Part shown: positions 14,340 through 22,149 of the stretch, piece after piece
Position numbering within the stretch: position 1 is the stretch's first letter
Layout: each line of letters opens with the position of its first letter
Source of the DNA: Filimonas effusa
GTDB lineage: Bacteria; Bacteroidota; Bacteroidia; Chitinophagales; Chitinophagaceae
Assembly (NCBI RefSeq): GCF_004118675.1
Contig: NZ_SDHZ01000002.1
Coordinates: 248,001-312,000 of the forward strand
Direction of reading: 5' to 3'
DNA length: 64,000 nucleotides
Notes under the pieces: model-generated
The model's database searches: none
What the model was told of the DNA's origin: nothing
What the model saw: the letters and a program-made list of their open reading frames with translations, nothing else
Made by a program: the position numbers and the translations under genes

Positions 14340-15612
14340 GATCGAGGTGCAGGCAATCCAATACGGGGTAAAAAGCCAGTTCATGCGCAGAGAGGCGTTT
14401 TTTATCGCTATAGGGCAGGTATCCCAGTTCTTTCACATTTCTTTTATCAAAACGCTGGTCTTCGATATAGCGTGCCTGATCGATAGTTGTAACGCATAAT
14501 GCCATTTTATTGAGAGGGATGCCGTAACGGATCATGAGGCGCGTGCCATTCCTGAAGTTTGTAGTGGTATGCCGGGCCTGCGGCTCTATAATAATAGCTT
14601 TTGCGGGTATACCGAGGTGTTTTATAAGGTACTGTTTCATTTCCAGCGCTTCATTAAAGGGCGTATGGAAGGGGTGACAGTAACCGCCACTAACAATAAT
14701 AAACGGCGCGAGGCCTAGTTTAAACCGTTTTGCAACCAATTCGCAACGCAGTTTACCGCCGGGAGAGATGGCAACACCATAAATTTCGGGGCCTTCACCG
14801 GGAACGAGTATTGCGGAATATTGGTATTTTTTCCAATCTGTTTTCTTTATTTCCCGGACTGCGGCCTGGTTCTCTCCGGATTCCAGCGGCTCGAAGGCCG
14901 CCGGCTCATTGCGGTCGTTAAGAACCATCAGCCAGAGTGCCATGTGGAGTGAAGGTTCGTAAAACAGTTTCATATCTGATGCCTGTTCATTTAAAAAACC
15001 AAAAAGGTTCTTTACTGTGCTACGATAATAGCCGCTGTTAACGGGATAGCTCGCAGAATCGATCGAGGGATAGCGCATTTTTTGTCCCAATCCAAACTGG
15101 GCAATGATATAATTACTACCCTCCATATACTGTGCCCAGGTTTTGAGGAGGAATTCCTTGTTTGTAAGCTTTACAAAAAGCTGGTAAGCTCCGGAGGGAC
15201 GCAGTTCGTTATCGATCATCTCATCAAAAGCCCTGGTATTTTGTTCATATAGTTCCCCCAAACGTTTATCCAATTTTAGGCTATCATCGGGAGACCACAT
15301 AAAGCCCGGAAGCAGGGTGTCGAGGGCTGTAGTTTTATCGGAGGCATGCGTAGCCAGAAGATCGCGCCGCTGGCGGAATATTTCGGACAATCCGCTATCT
15401 TCTGCCAATAATTTTTTCAGGTCCGGGAAATGGCCTATGGCCGTTAGCAGGTAGAAATTTTTATCTGCAATTACGTTTCCGGATTTCAGCATTTTATGAT
15501 TTTGCCTAAACCCTGCATTGGGTTGTGCAAAGACGGAGATCGCCGGCAGCAGGAAAACCGCCAGGACAAAGCAAGCCTTAATCATTGGTACAGATCGTTT
15601 TATATTTTTCAT
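14317..15612 (-). CDS. Exported DUF218 (YdcF/SanA/ElyC-like) protein
   Basis: A 431-residue exported protein. The start at 15612 gives a regular signal peptide (KACFVLAVFLLPAISVFAQ); the longer open frame to 15711 has no signal-like start. The N-terminal 230 residues are helical and unassigned (LKKLLAEDSGLSEIFRQRRD). The C-terminal DUF218 domain is clear: YSAILVPGEGPE, FIIVSGGYCHPFHTPFNEA, IIIEPQARHTTTNFRNGTRL. DUF218 proteins such as SanA and ElyC act in envelope integrity, but their reaction is not settled. Compared with the usual short family members, it has a large N-terminal extension. Its 3' end overlaps the GT2 gene by 23 bp in convergent orientation. Confidence 0.85.
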   Translation of the reverse strand: MKNIKRSVPMIKACFVLAVFLLPAISVFAQPNAGFRQNHKMLKSGNVIADKNFYLLTAIGHFPDLKKLLAEDSGLSEIFRQRRDLLATHASDKTTALDTLLPGFMWSPDDSLKLDKRLGELYEQNTRAFDEMIDNELRPSGAYQLFVKLTNKEFLLKTWAQYMEGSNYIIAQFGLGQKMRYPSIDSASYPVNSGYYRSTVKNLFGFLNEQASDMKLFYEPSLHMALWLMVLNDRNEPAAFEPLESGENQAAVREIKKTDWKKYQYSAILVPGEGPEIYGVAISPGGKLRCELVAKRFKLGLAPFIIVSGGYCHPFHTPFNEALEMKQYLIKHLGIPAKAIIIEPQARHTTTNFRNGTRLMIRYGIPLNKMALCVTTIDQARYIEDQRFDKRNVKELGYLPYSDKKRLSAHELAFYPVLDCLHLDPMDPLDP

Positions 15613-15820
15613 AAATGTGGGGCGAAGATAGGGATAGATGGCAGATGGTGGTAACAGATGGCAGGAAGGAAATGTTATTCTTTTTATACAGCGGGCTGGA
15701 AAGGCAGTCAATAGCGGCTATACCGGCATACCGGATATTGCGGACGGGGGATCTTTTGAAGAGGTAGAATTGTGGGCGCGGGACCTAACAGGAATGCGTT
15801 ACAGCTGCGAATAGGAAAGA

Positions 15821-15866
15821 GCTGGCCTGCGTTTTGCCGGACACCGGTGCTGTGCCGCAGGCCAGC
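15821..15866 (-). terminator. Terminator-like hairpin after the Omp28/TlpA/DUF6029 operon
   Basis: A perfect 11-bp stem, GCTGGCCTGCG (15821-15831) with CGCAGGCCAGC (15856-15866), and a loop that itself contains CCGGACACCGG. On the minus strand the stem is followed by TCTTTCC, a weak T tail. It starts 29 bp after the stop codon of the DUF6029 gene. Confidence 0.6.
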
Positions 15867-15894
15867 GGTCAAAAAAAGGTTAGTATAATCTTTT

Positions 15895-17484
15895 TTAGTT
15901 ATTAAAGCTCAATGTAAAGCTAGCCGTAAAGCCGCTTGCGGCAGGAACGTATCGGCATACTCCTCCTACACAAAACAATCCGGCTCTTTGCCTGCCATAG
16001 GCCAGGCTAAAACGTGCTCCGTTCTTCATAAAACTTCCACCAAAGTTGTAATAGTGAAGATCTGTTTTGCCGTAGTTATACAAGTCGCTCAGGTAAAAGC
16101 TCCATAACGGGGCAAATGCAAATTCGGCAACGGCAGCTGCCCAGTTACCTTTATCCTCTTCGGTATAGAGGTGTTGCAATTCGAGCCGGGCTGATTTCTT
16201 TGCGGCAAATTTATAAAGGATGTTAACGAGGCCTATATGTGCTTTTATGTTTTCGTAGTTACCGCCTTCAACGATGCTTTTATTGTAAAATACATAGTGA
16301 TAGGCAGCAATAGATTGCCATTGGTTATTCCATTTCTTTTTCCACTCCAGGCTTCCATCCCTGAAATAAGCCATATCGCCCTGCTGAAACAGTTTACCTG
16401 CTGTTTTCAGTGCTTTATACTGAGCGTAGTTAAGAGATAATTTTGAGCTGCCAAGATTCACGAATACGTCTGCCTGGCCTCCTGTTTCGCCTGCCACCTG
16501 CGGGTTGTACACATAAATATTGGTGGTCAGATAATCGTGTTGTTTTGTGAGTGACGGAATATAGTTCACCGGGAGCACCGTGCCTTCCACTTCGCGCTCT
16601 GCCCTGAAATCCATATTACTTAATGAACGAATAGAAAGGTTGGCTCCCCAATTGCGCCCGGTGTAGGTTGTATTAACCAGGAGTGCTTTACCGGTAGACT
16701 CGTCGTATTGATTCACGAGGTGTGGATCGGAGCTTTTACGAACATACTCTGCATTTAGTGAAAATGAACCGGCATCCATTGCCAGGCGGCCGGCCCAGGC
16801 ATTCACAGTAGCGGGGAAATCTTCCATATTACCCGTGTAGGACTGGAATCGGCTTACATAGCTGCCACCTGCGGTGAAGTGTACAGCAGCGTCGTCCGGT
16901 GCTTTAACGAGTGTATTAAGATCAATCTCTGCGTCGGCGCCCCTGACAACCGCGTTGGCATAGTCGAAGTATTTCCTCGGGCGTCCGTAAACGAATTTAA
17001 GTTTGAGAAAGGGAACGGGCTGCACCTGGATATTGGCGCCTTCGAGTGCATTATTAATGCCAATCTGCCTGTTTTCCCATGAGCGGAATACAAGGCCGCT
17101 ACCGAACTGTTCATAGAAATCGCCTACCTGTACGGAAAGCTGTTTACCGGAATACCTGAAGTAGCGGTTTACCAGTTTACCTTCTGTTGTGTTCAATTTG
17201 GTACTGACAAAAGGAAATCCCTGAATAGCAGGGAGGTAAGCTTCGTATTGAATGCCTGCTGAAAACTGTTTGTAGGTATAGTCGAGTTTAAAGAAATTAT
17301 TGGAACCGAATTTATCCTGTGGCGGTGTGGCGCCTATGGCTGTGTCTTTCCGATACAGCTGGGTATAGCTTTCAAAACTTCCGCTTAAGTGTCCTTTTCC
17401 CAGCTGTTCGAGCTGGGCGTATCCCGTGGATGCCATTAGGGTCAACGTTAATGCAGCTGACAGCATCCAAACGTTCTGCCTCAT
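15895..17484 (-). CDS. DUF6029 family outer-membrane beta-barrel protein
   Basis: A 529-residue protein with a signal peptide (LSAALTLTLMASTGYAQ) and repeated amphipathic strands to the end, which closes FTASFTLSFNN with a terminal aromatic strand, as in outer-membrane barrels. Strings such as VQVGDFYEQFGSGLVFRSWE and YVYNPQVAGETGG fit the DUF6029 family of Bacteroidota. It is the last gene of a tight operon (3-bp gaps) after an Omp28 lipoprotein and a TlpA-like thioredoxin, a recurrent set in this phylum. Its role is not established; the two thiol proteins suggest a redox-linked outer-membrane process. Confidence 0.8.
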   Translation of the reverse strand: MRQNVWMLSAALTLTLMASTGYAQLEQLGKGHLSGSFESYTQLYRKDTAIGATPPQDKFGSNNFFKLDYTYKQFSAGIQYEAYLPAIQGFPFVSTKLNTTEGKLVNRYFRYSGKQLSVQVGDFYEQFGSGLVFRSWENRQIGINNALEGANIQVQPVPFLKLKFVYGRPRKYFDYANAVVRGADAEIDLNTLVKAPDDAAVHFTAGGSYVSRFQSYTGNMEDFPATVNAWAGRLAMDAGSFSLNAEYVRKSSDPHLVNQYDESTGKALLVNTTYTGRNWGANLSIRSLSNMDFRAEREVEGTVLPVNYIPSLTKQHDYLTTNIYVYNPQVAGETGGQADVFVNLGSSKLSLNYAQYKALKTAGKLFQQGDMAYFRDGSLEWKKKWNNQWQSIAAYHYVFYNKSIVEGGNYENIKAHIGLVNILYKFAAKKSARLELQHLYTEEDKGNWAAAVAEFAFAPLWSFYLSDLYNYGKTDLHYYNFGGSFMKNGARFSLAYGRQRAGLFCVGGVCRYVPAASGFTASFTLSFNN

Positions 17485-17487
17485 AAA

Positions 17488-17985
17488 TTACAATGCTTTA
17501 ATCTTTTCAAAAAGTTCTTCTTCGTTGCCAGCCACATAACCTACGTGCTGATAGACTACCTTGTTATTCTTAATAACCAGCGTATATGGAACATCATTTA
17601 TATTGAAAGCCCGTTTCAGGTCGTGATTAACATCGAGATAGATCTCGAACGGCCATCCTTTACCAGTGACAAACGGTTTTACCCTCTGACTGGTGCGGGC
17701 ATCGTCAATTGATATCGCCAGGAATTTAAACGGAAGCTTGGCTTGCCATTCTTTATACAGGTCGCTGATATTATCCAGTTCAGTTACACATGGCACACAC
17801 CAGGTGGCCCAGAAGCTGACGATAATGGCCGTATCTTTTGTATCGCCAATTAGCTTTGCGAAATCGACAGATCTACCTGAGGTAGATTTAATAGCTACGG
17901 CAGGAAAATTTTCCTGCCCGTAGCTTGTTGCGATGTTAAGCAGACATGCCGCCACCGTTAATCCGAGTATTTTTTTAAGTATCAT
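17488..17985 (-). CDS. TlpA-like periplasmic thioredoxin
   Basis: A 165-residue exported thioredoxin-fold protein. A signal peptide (LGLTVAACLLNIATSYGQ) precedes the domain. The active site is FWATWCVPC (about residues 58-66), with the conserved cis-proline at NDVPYTLVI and the Gly at HVGYVAG. Such proteins reduce or oxidise cysteines of envelope proteins. It lies between Omp28 (17989 side, 3-bp gap) and DUF6029 (3-bp gap), so it probably serves these partners; the Omp28 protein carries its own CxxC motif. Confidence 0.93.
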   Translation of the reverse strand: MILKKILGLTVAACLLNIATSYGQENFPAVAIKSTSGRSVDFAKLIGDTKDTAIIVSFWATWCVPCVTELDNISDLYKEWQAKLPFKFLAISIDDARTSQRVKPFVTGKGWPFEIYLDVNHDLKRAFNINDVPYTLVIKNNKVVYQHVGYVAGNEEELFEKIKAL

Positions 17986-17988
17986 TTC

Positions 17989-19125
17989 TTAGTCATAGTT
18001 TTTGGTTTCGCCCACATTAGCGATCTGAACGTTGGCGGTACCTATCAGGTTGAACTGGTTGCTTCCATAGATCACATAAGCAACGATCCTTGATTTTGCT
18101 ACGTTAATATTATAAGCGTTGTTAGTAGCTGTTTTACCGGTAGTGCTGAAAGTAAAGTCTTTTGTCCATTCATTATTTTTCACCTGCGCATCAAGAGGAA
18201 TTGCATCGCCATTATAGATATCGGCCACACCTATCTGGCGGAGCACATTTGCATGAACGAAGTCGGGAATAGGATTAGGTCCGTAGTAAGGATTAGTTGT
18301 TGAGTTGGGGTTGTTATATGCATTTACCTGCGGATAAACCAGGCCATCTTCAACAAGCATGATCATCACTTTCATTGGAATATTGGAAGCAGTTGCATAT
18401 TTCACTTTCACTTTACCTGTAATAGCGGTGCCACTTACTGTGCTTTGAATAGCGATACCGAGCGGAGGCCATTTGTTCGTGAACTGTGCGTCGAGAACGG
18501 AGGTTTCTTCGTTCCATTTGCTGCCGTGGTTAACTAAGGCCCAGGGGAAACTGTTGATGCCATAGGCATTACAAAGGTTATCGGCATGAGTAAAGTAAAA
18601 AGGATCGGAACCGCCACCGCCGTGAATGCCCACAGTAATACAATTAGGCTTTTTTGCGATATAAGCTTCCAGGATGCGTGCAGCCCTTGGGCAATACTGG
18701 CACCAGGTGCCTGTATAGTCTTCAACAAGTACTTTCTGAGTATAAGGAGAGGTACCGCCGTCTTTTACCCGCAATGTAACTTCGTTTGAAGGCAGGTCGC
18801 CTCTTTTGGCAGTTATTTTAACGTCTTTTACGGTAGTAGGGATGAAGATGCTATCTACAGTGGAGATACCATCGATATAAAAACGGGCTACGCTTGTTAT
18901 ATCTTTTCCGGCCTTATCCTTGATGCGGATGGCGACAAAGTCGAAGCCATTTTTTTCTACAATGTCTTTAGACAAAGTCACATAAATGGAATCTTTTGCA
19001 ACGGGAGGATTCACGGGGGGATCTACTTCCCCGCCGCCGGAGGAACCACCACTTCCTTTGGAACAGGATAGCAACATTGCCACCAGGCAACAGGCGAACA
19101 TAGAAGAGAACAGCGTTCTTTTCAT
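17989..19125 (-). CDS. Omp28-related lipoprotein with CxxC motif
   Basis: A 378-residue lipoprotein. Lipobox LLSCSKG, then a Gly/Ser/Pro linker, an Ig-like domain at about 45-120, and an Omp28 domain with a thioredoxin-like active site (EDYTGTWCQYCPRA, about 137-150) and the cis-Pro region INSFPWALVN. Known in Porphyromonas as a surface or outer-membrane protein. First gene of the three-gene operon with TlpA and DUF6029. Its promoter carries a 25-bp element also found before the adhesin operon at 36446; see the regulatory entries. Confidence 0.88.
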   Translation of the reverse strand: MKRTLFSSMFACCLVAMLLSCSKGSGGSSGGGEVDPPVNPPVAKDSIYVTLSKDIVEKNGFDFVAIRIKDKAGKDITSVARFYIDGISTVDSIFIPTTVKDVKITAKRGDLPSNEVTLRVKDGGTSPYTQKVLVEDYTGTWCQYCPRAARILEAYIAKKPNCITVGIHGGGGSDPFYFTHADNLCNAYGINSFPWALVNHGSKWNEETSVLDAQFTNKWPPLGIAIQSTVSGTAITGKVKVKYATASNIPMKVMIMLVEDGLVYPQVNAYNNPNSTTNPYYGPNPIPDFVHANVLRQIGVADIYNGDAIPLDAQVKNNEWTKDFTFSTTGKTATNNAYNINVAKSRIVAYVIYGSNQFNLIGTANVQIANVGETKNYD

Positions 19126-19209
19126 AACACTTTATAGTTATTGTATTGAATAATATGATCAGTTAGTTTGAACCGGCACAAACAGAGCTAACGGTTCACT
19201 ACAAGGTCA

Positions 19210-19217
19210 TAAAGATA
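19210..19217 (-). promoter_or_regulatory. Putative -7 element of the Omp28 operon
   Basis: On the minus strand TATCTTTA, close to TAnnTTTG, 85 bp before the start codon at 19125. No TTG box lies at the normal -33 position, which fits activator-dependent transcription. The upstream element at 19253-19277 lies 35 bp from this box, the same distance as in front of the adhesin operon. Confidence 0.5.
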
Positions 19218-19251
19218 TTTTTCTAAATCGAGATAAAACTGAGGGTAAATA

Positions 19252-19295
19252 CTCAATTATAATAATGGCTATTTATAACCATTATTATAATTGAG
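19252..19295. repeat. Perfect 17-bp inverted repeat with 10-bp centre
   Basis: Arm one is 19252-19268 (CTCAATTATAATAATGG) and arm two 19279-19295, its exact reverse complement, around CTATTTATAA. The dyad lies between the stop of the OmpA gene and the start of the Omp28 gene. No T run follows on either strand, so it is more likely an operator or an RNA-stabilising hairpin than a simple terminator. Its left part overlaps the 25-bp element shared with the adhesin promoter. Confidence 0.85.
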
Positions 19296-19311
19296 CAGAT
19301 GGCAGGCCACC

Positions 19312-21087
19312 TTAGTATTTGAGAATACGGAATTCGGTGCGACGGTTTAATTTCCGTCCATCCGGATTGTCGGAACCATCGGGATTATTATTGGGCGCTA
19401 TTGGTTTAGAAGCGCCATAGCCTTGTGCTTTTATTCTTTCGGGGCTGATGCCTTTGCTAACGATATAGTTTACGCAACTTTGCGCCCTGGCCAATGAAAG
19501 GCGTTCATTATACACCTCGCTACCTTTACTATCAGTGTGTCCGCCAATTTCAATGATCATTTCTTTATTCGCATTAAGCATTGCAACCAGTTTATCCAGA
19601 GAGCGTTCAGATCCATCGAGCAGTTGTGCTTTATCGTAAGCGTAGTATACATTTTCAAGCACTTCGGCGTGAGTGGTATCAACAACCGGCTGTATTACAA
19701 CTGGTTCTTCTTTAACAGGTTGTGGTGTAATTACAGGTGCCGGTTTGTGTTGAACGATGCGGAAGAGCTCGAGGCAACAGGCTGCAGACCTATCGGAGCT
19801 CAGCCATATTTCGGAAGACGCAGCGCCTGCGCCGGTGCGCTTTGCATAATAGATATCATCTTTTACGGAGTTAATGGGATACCCCAGGTTTACAGGACTA
19901 TTGAAACTACCAGCTTCCCCCCCTGCGCTAAATAAGTCAAAGCCGCCCATGCCAACACGTCCATTGCTGGCAAAGAACAGCCGGCTGCTATCGGTATCGT
20001 AATAAGGCGCCTGTTCATCGCCGGCGGAATTTATTATGTTACCTGCATTGAGTGGCTCCTGTTCTTTTTCCAACTGATCAATGGCTATATACCAGATATC
20101 GAAACCTCCGTGTCCCCCGGGTTTATTACTGGAGAAAAAAAGGTATTTGTTATCGGAAGTGACAAAAGGCTGCTGTGCGCTGTAACCAGCAGTATTGATG
20201 ATCGCAGGCAAGGGTTTGGGGTCGCTCCATTTGCCATCCTGCTTTACAGCTTTAAGGATCATCGCTTCTTTGTTTCCGGCAGCTTTCCATCGGGTAAGAT
20301 ATATGGTATTGCCATCTGCACTTACCGATGCAGCCCCCTGTTCCATTCCCCTGGCGGCTTTTAGTTCAGTGGTCACTGCGGGAGCTACAGCACCCTGGCT
20401 GTATTGTAGCAGAAACAGCTGATTGCTGAAAGATGATTTCTTTAAGCTATCAACAGGTCTTGTACTGGTGAACATGAGTGTAGCTGAATCTAACCAAACG
20501 GGGGCATAATTAGCACCCGTACTGCTCATGGCCCCCTGCCCTTTTATCACCTCAAAATATTGCAGACCTGGCTTGGCCAACTCCTTTTGTATAAACTTAA
20601 GATTGGCAATTTCTCTTTCTGCAGCTTTTTTGTAGTTATCCTCCCGGGTATAACTTGTAAGAAAGGCAGAGAACGCCGCTTCGGCTTCTGCATACTTTTC
20701 CAGGGCCCTTAACTGCGCAGCAAGATGAAACTGCAGCAGCGGATAGTCTGTAGTGTTGATTGAAAGCAACTGCTGATAAGCAGCCGCGGCTTTAGACGGA
20801 TAATTCAGTTGGCGATAGCTTTCTGCCAGTTGCCATAAAGCCTTTTCACGACCGCTTTTCACGGAGAGTTTTTTCTTTTCAATAGACTGGGGTTTATAGG
20901 GAGCATACTCCTCTTTATCTGTTTTGGAACTATTGCCCAGGTATTTTTCGTAATAGTTTGCAGCAGATGCATAATCAGCGCTGGCGAAATAATTATCGCC
21001 TGCTTTCAGATAATCGTAAACAAACTGGGATTTTGCGGCAGTAGCTGTGATGCAAAATATCCCGGCAATAATATATAGTTTTTTCAT
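19312..21087 (-). CDS. PorE-like OmpA family protein with TPR and PD40 repeats
   Basis: A 591-residue outer-membrane-associated protein. Signal peptide IAGIFCITATAAKSQ; TPR-like helices at about 25-170 (AGDNYFASADYASAANYYEK, then ALWQLAESYRQLNYPSKAAA); a WD40/PD40 propeller at about 190-440 (YLFFSSNKPGGHGGFDIWYI, LFFASNGRVGMGGFDLFSAG); and a C-terminal OmpA peptidoglycan-binding domain (EIGGHTDSKGSEVYNERLSL, then IKAQGYGASKP). This order matches T9SS PorE and its relatives, which tether PorP/SprF partners to peptidoglycan. It follows the PorP gene by 33 bp and closes the adhesin operon. A signature Cys pair (CCLEL) sits before the OmpA domain. Confidence 0.9.
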   Translation of the reverse strand: MKKLYIIAGIFCITATAAKSQFVYDYLKAGDNYFASADYASAANYYEKYLGNSSKTDKEEYAPYKPQSIEKKKLSVKSGREKALWQLAESYRQLNYPSKAAAAYQQLLSINTTDYPLLQFHLAAQLRALEKYAEAEAAFSAFLTSYTREDNYKKAAEREIANLKFIQKELAKPGLQYFEVIKGQGAMSSTGANYAPVWLDSATLMFTSTRPVDSLKKSSFSNQLFLLQYSQGAVAPAVTTELKAARGMEQGAASVSADGNTIYLTRWKAAGNKEAMILKAVKQDGKWSDPKPLPAIINTAGYSAQQPFVTSDNKYLFFSSNKPGGHGGFDIWYIAIDQLEKEQEPLNAGNIINSAGDEQAPYYDTDSSRLFFASNGRVGMGGFDLFSAGGEAGSFNSPVNLGYPINSVKDDIYYAKRTGAGAASSEIWLSSDRSAACCLELFRIVQHKPAPVITPQPVKEEPVVIQPVVDTTHAEVLENVYYAYDKAQLLDGSERSLDKLVAMLNANKEMIIEIGGHTDSKGSEVYNERLSLARAQSCVNYIVSKGISPERIKAQGYGASKPIAPNNNPDGSDNPDGRKLNRRTEFRILKY

Positions 21088-21120
21088 ACTAAACTAACGT
21101 AATGTTGATTGGAGATAGAT

Positions 21121-22143
21121 CTATAACCTTGGGCAAACAAATTCGACCTGTGGCGTTGGCGTTTTCTTCCTACCTATGAATGACAACGATATTTCAAAGC
21201 TATTGGCAGAACCGGCCATCTTGCCCAGATCAGAATTATTGACATCGTAGCTGGCGCCCAGCATCCATCCTTTATTGGTGAATCCTATGTAGGGAGAGAA
21301 GGCATCCTTCAGGCGATAGTTACCACCCAGCATTACCGTTAACTCGTCGTTCACTTTATATTGGGCATAAGCGCCCAGCATTTTTTCTTCTGCCGTACGT
21401 TGTTTCATATAAAGCAGGTTAGGAGTAACGCTCAACTGATTAGACAAGCTGATACGCGCGCCACCATGAAGCGTATATCTGACAGGGAATTTTTCATTCC
21501 CTGATGCACTGAACTTATCATCGGCCTGTGAAAGGTGAGAGAAAGATACCCCTGCGAAGAAGTTGGCCTTCTTACCGGGCGTAGCATCGAAGTACATAGC
21601 GCCGGCCCCCGCATCAAAAGCTATTGCTGCGGTACGGTCCAACACTTCAGCGCTGTTGGAGCCGGTGGGGCCTGTAATATAATTCCATTGGGAGCCAAAG
21701 GTCATTTTCTCCCTGTCAAATTTCCTTTGAATAAAACCAGCCTGTAAGCCCAGGTAAACCTTGTGCATACCTTCTTTACCAAAGCGTAAGCCGGTATAAG
21801 CCACGTTGGCATAGCCGGTGGTATAGGCATAGGCAGCATCGCCCGCTGTTTGCCGCATAACACTTAGTCCTGCGTTCAGGTTTTTCTCTGTCGTCATTTC
21901 GGCGGACAGTCCGTATGTTTTAAAAGGAACGCCCAGGCCTCCCCACTGTGTTCTATAAATCCCCGATACGCGGTAACTACCGTCAAAAGCCCCGGTAAGT
22001 GCCGGATTCAGCCATGAAGGATACATGTAATACTGCGAAAAATGCGGATCTACCTGAGCTTTAAGTGAAGCGCTCAACGGTAACAGCAACATCATCAGCA
22101 AACACGATTTGTACATATTTCTCATTGCAGTCAATTTTAGCAT
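21121..22143 (-). CDS. PorP/SprF family type IX secretion membrane protein
   Basis: A 340-residue outer-membrane barrel of the PorP/SprF family, which helps attach or deliver T9SS-secreted adhesins. After a signal peptide (SCLLMMLLLPLSASLKAQ) comes the family opening VDPHFSQYYMYPSWLNPALT. RTQWGGLGVPFKTYGLSAEM and the closing strand ANSFEISLSFIG are also typical. Starts at 22143 or Met7 (22125) both keep the signal peptide. It follows the 1383-residue secreted protein by 6 bp and precedes the PorE-like gene, the standard adhesin-SprF-OmpA order. Confidence 0.95.
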   Translation of the reverse strand: MLKLTAMRNMYKSCLLMMLLLPLSASLKAQVDPHFSQYYMYPSWLNPALTGAFDGSYRVSGIYRTQWGGLGVPFKTYGLSAEMTTEKNLNAGLSVMRQTAGDAAYAYTTGYANVAYTGLRFGKEGMHKVYLGLQAGFIQRKFDREKMTFGSQWNYITGPTGSNSAEVLDRTAAIAFDAGAGAMYFDATPGKKANFFAGVSFSHLSQADDKFSASGNEKFPVRYTLHGGARISLSNQLSVTPNLLYMKQRTAEEKMLGAYAQYKVNDELTVMLGGNYRLKDAFSPYIGFTNKGWMLGASYDVNNSDLGKMAGSANSFEISLSFIGRKKTPTPQVEFVCPRL

Positions 22144-22149
22144 TATAGA

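Noticed and set aside
14317-15711. Longer start of the DUF218 gene at 15711
   Set aside because: The extra 33 residues are not signal-like and precede a regular signal peptide starting at 15612.
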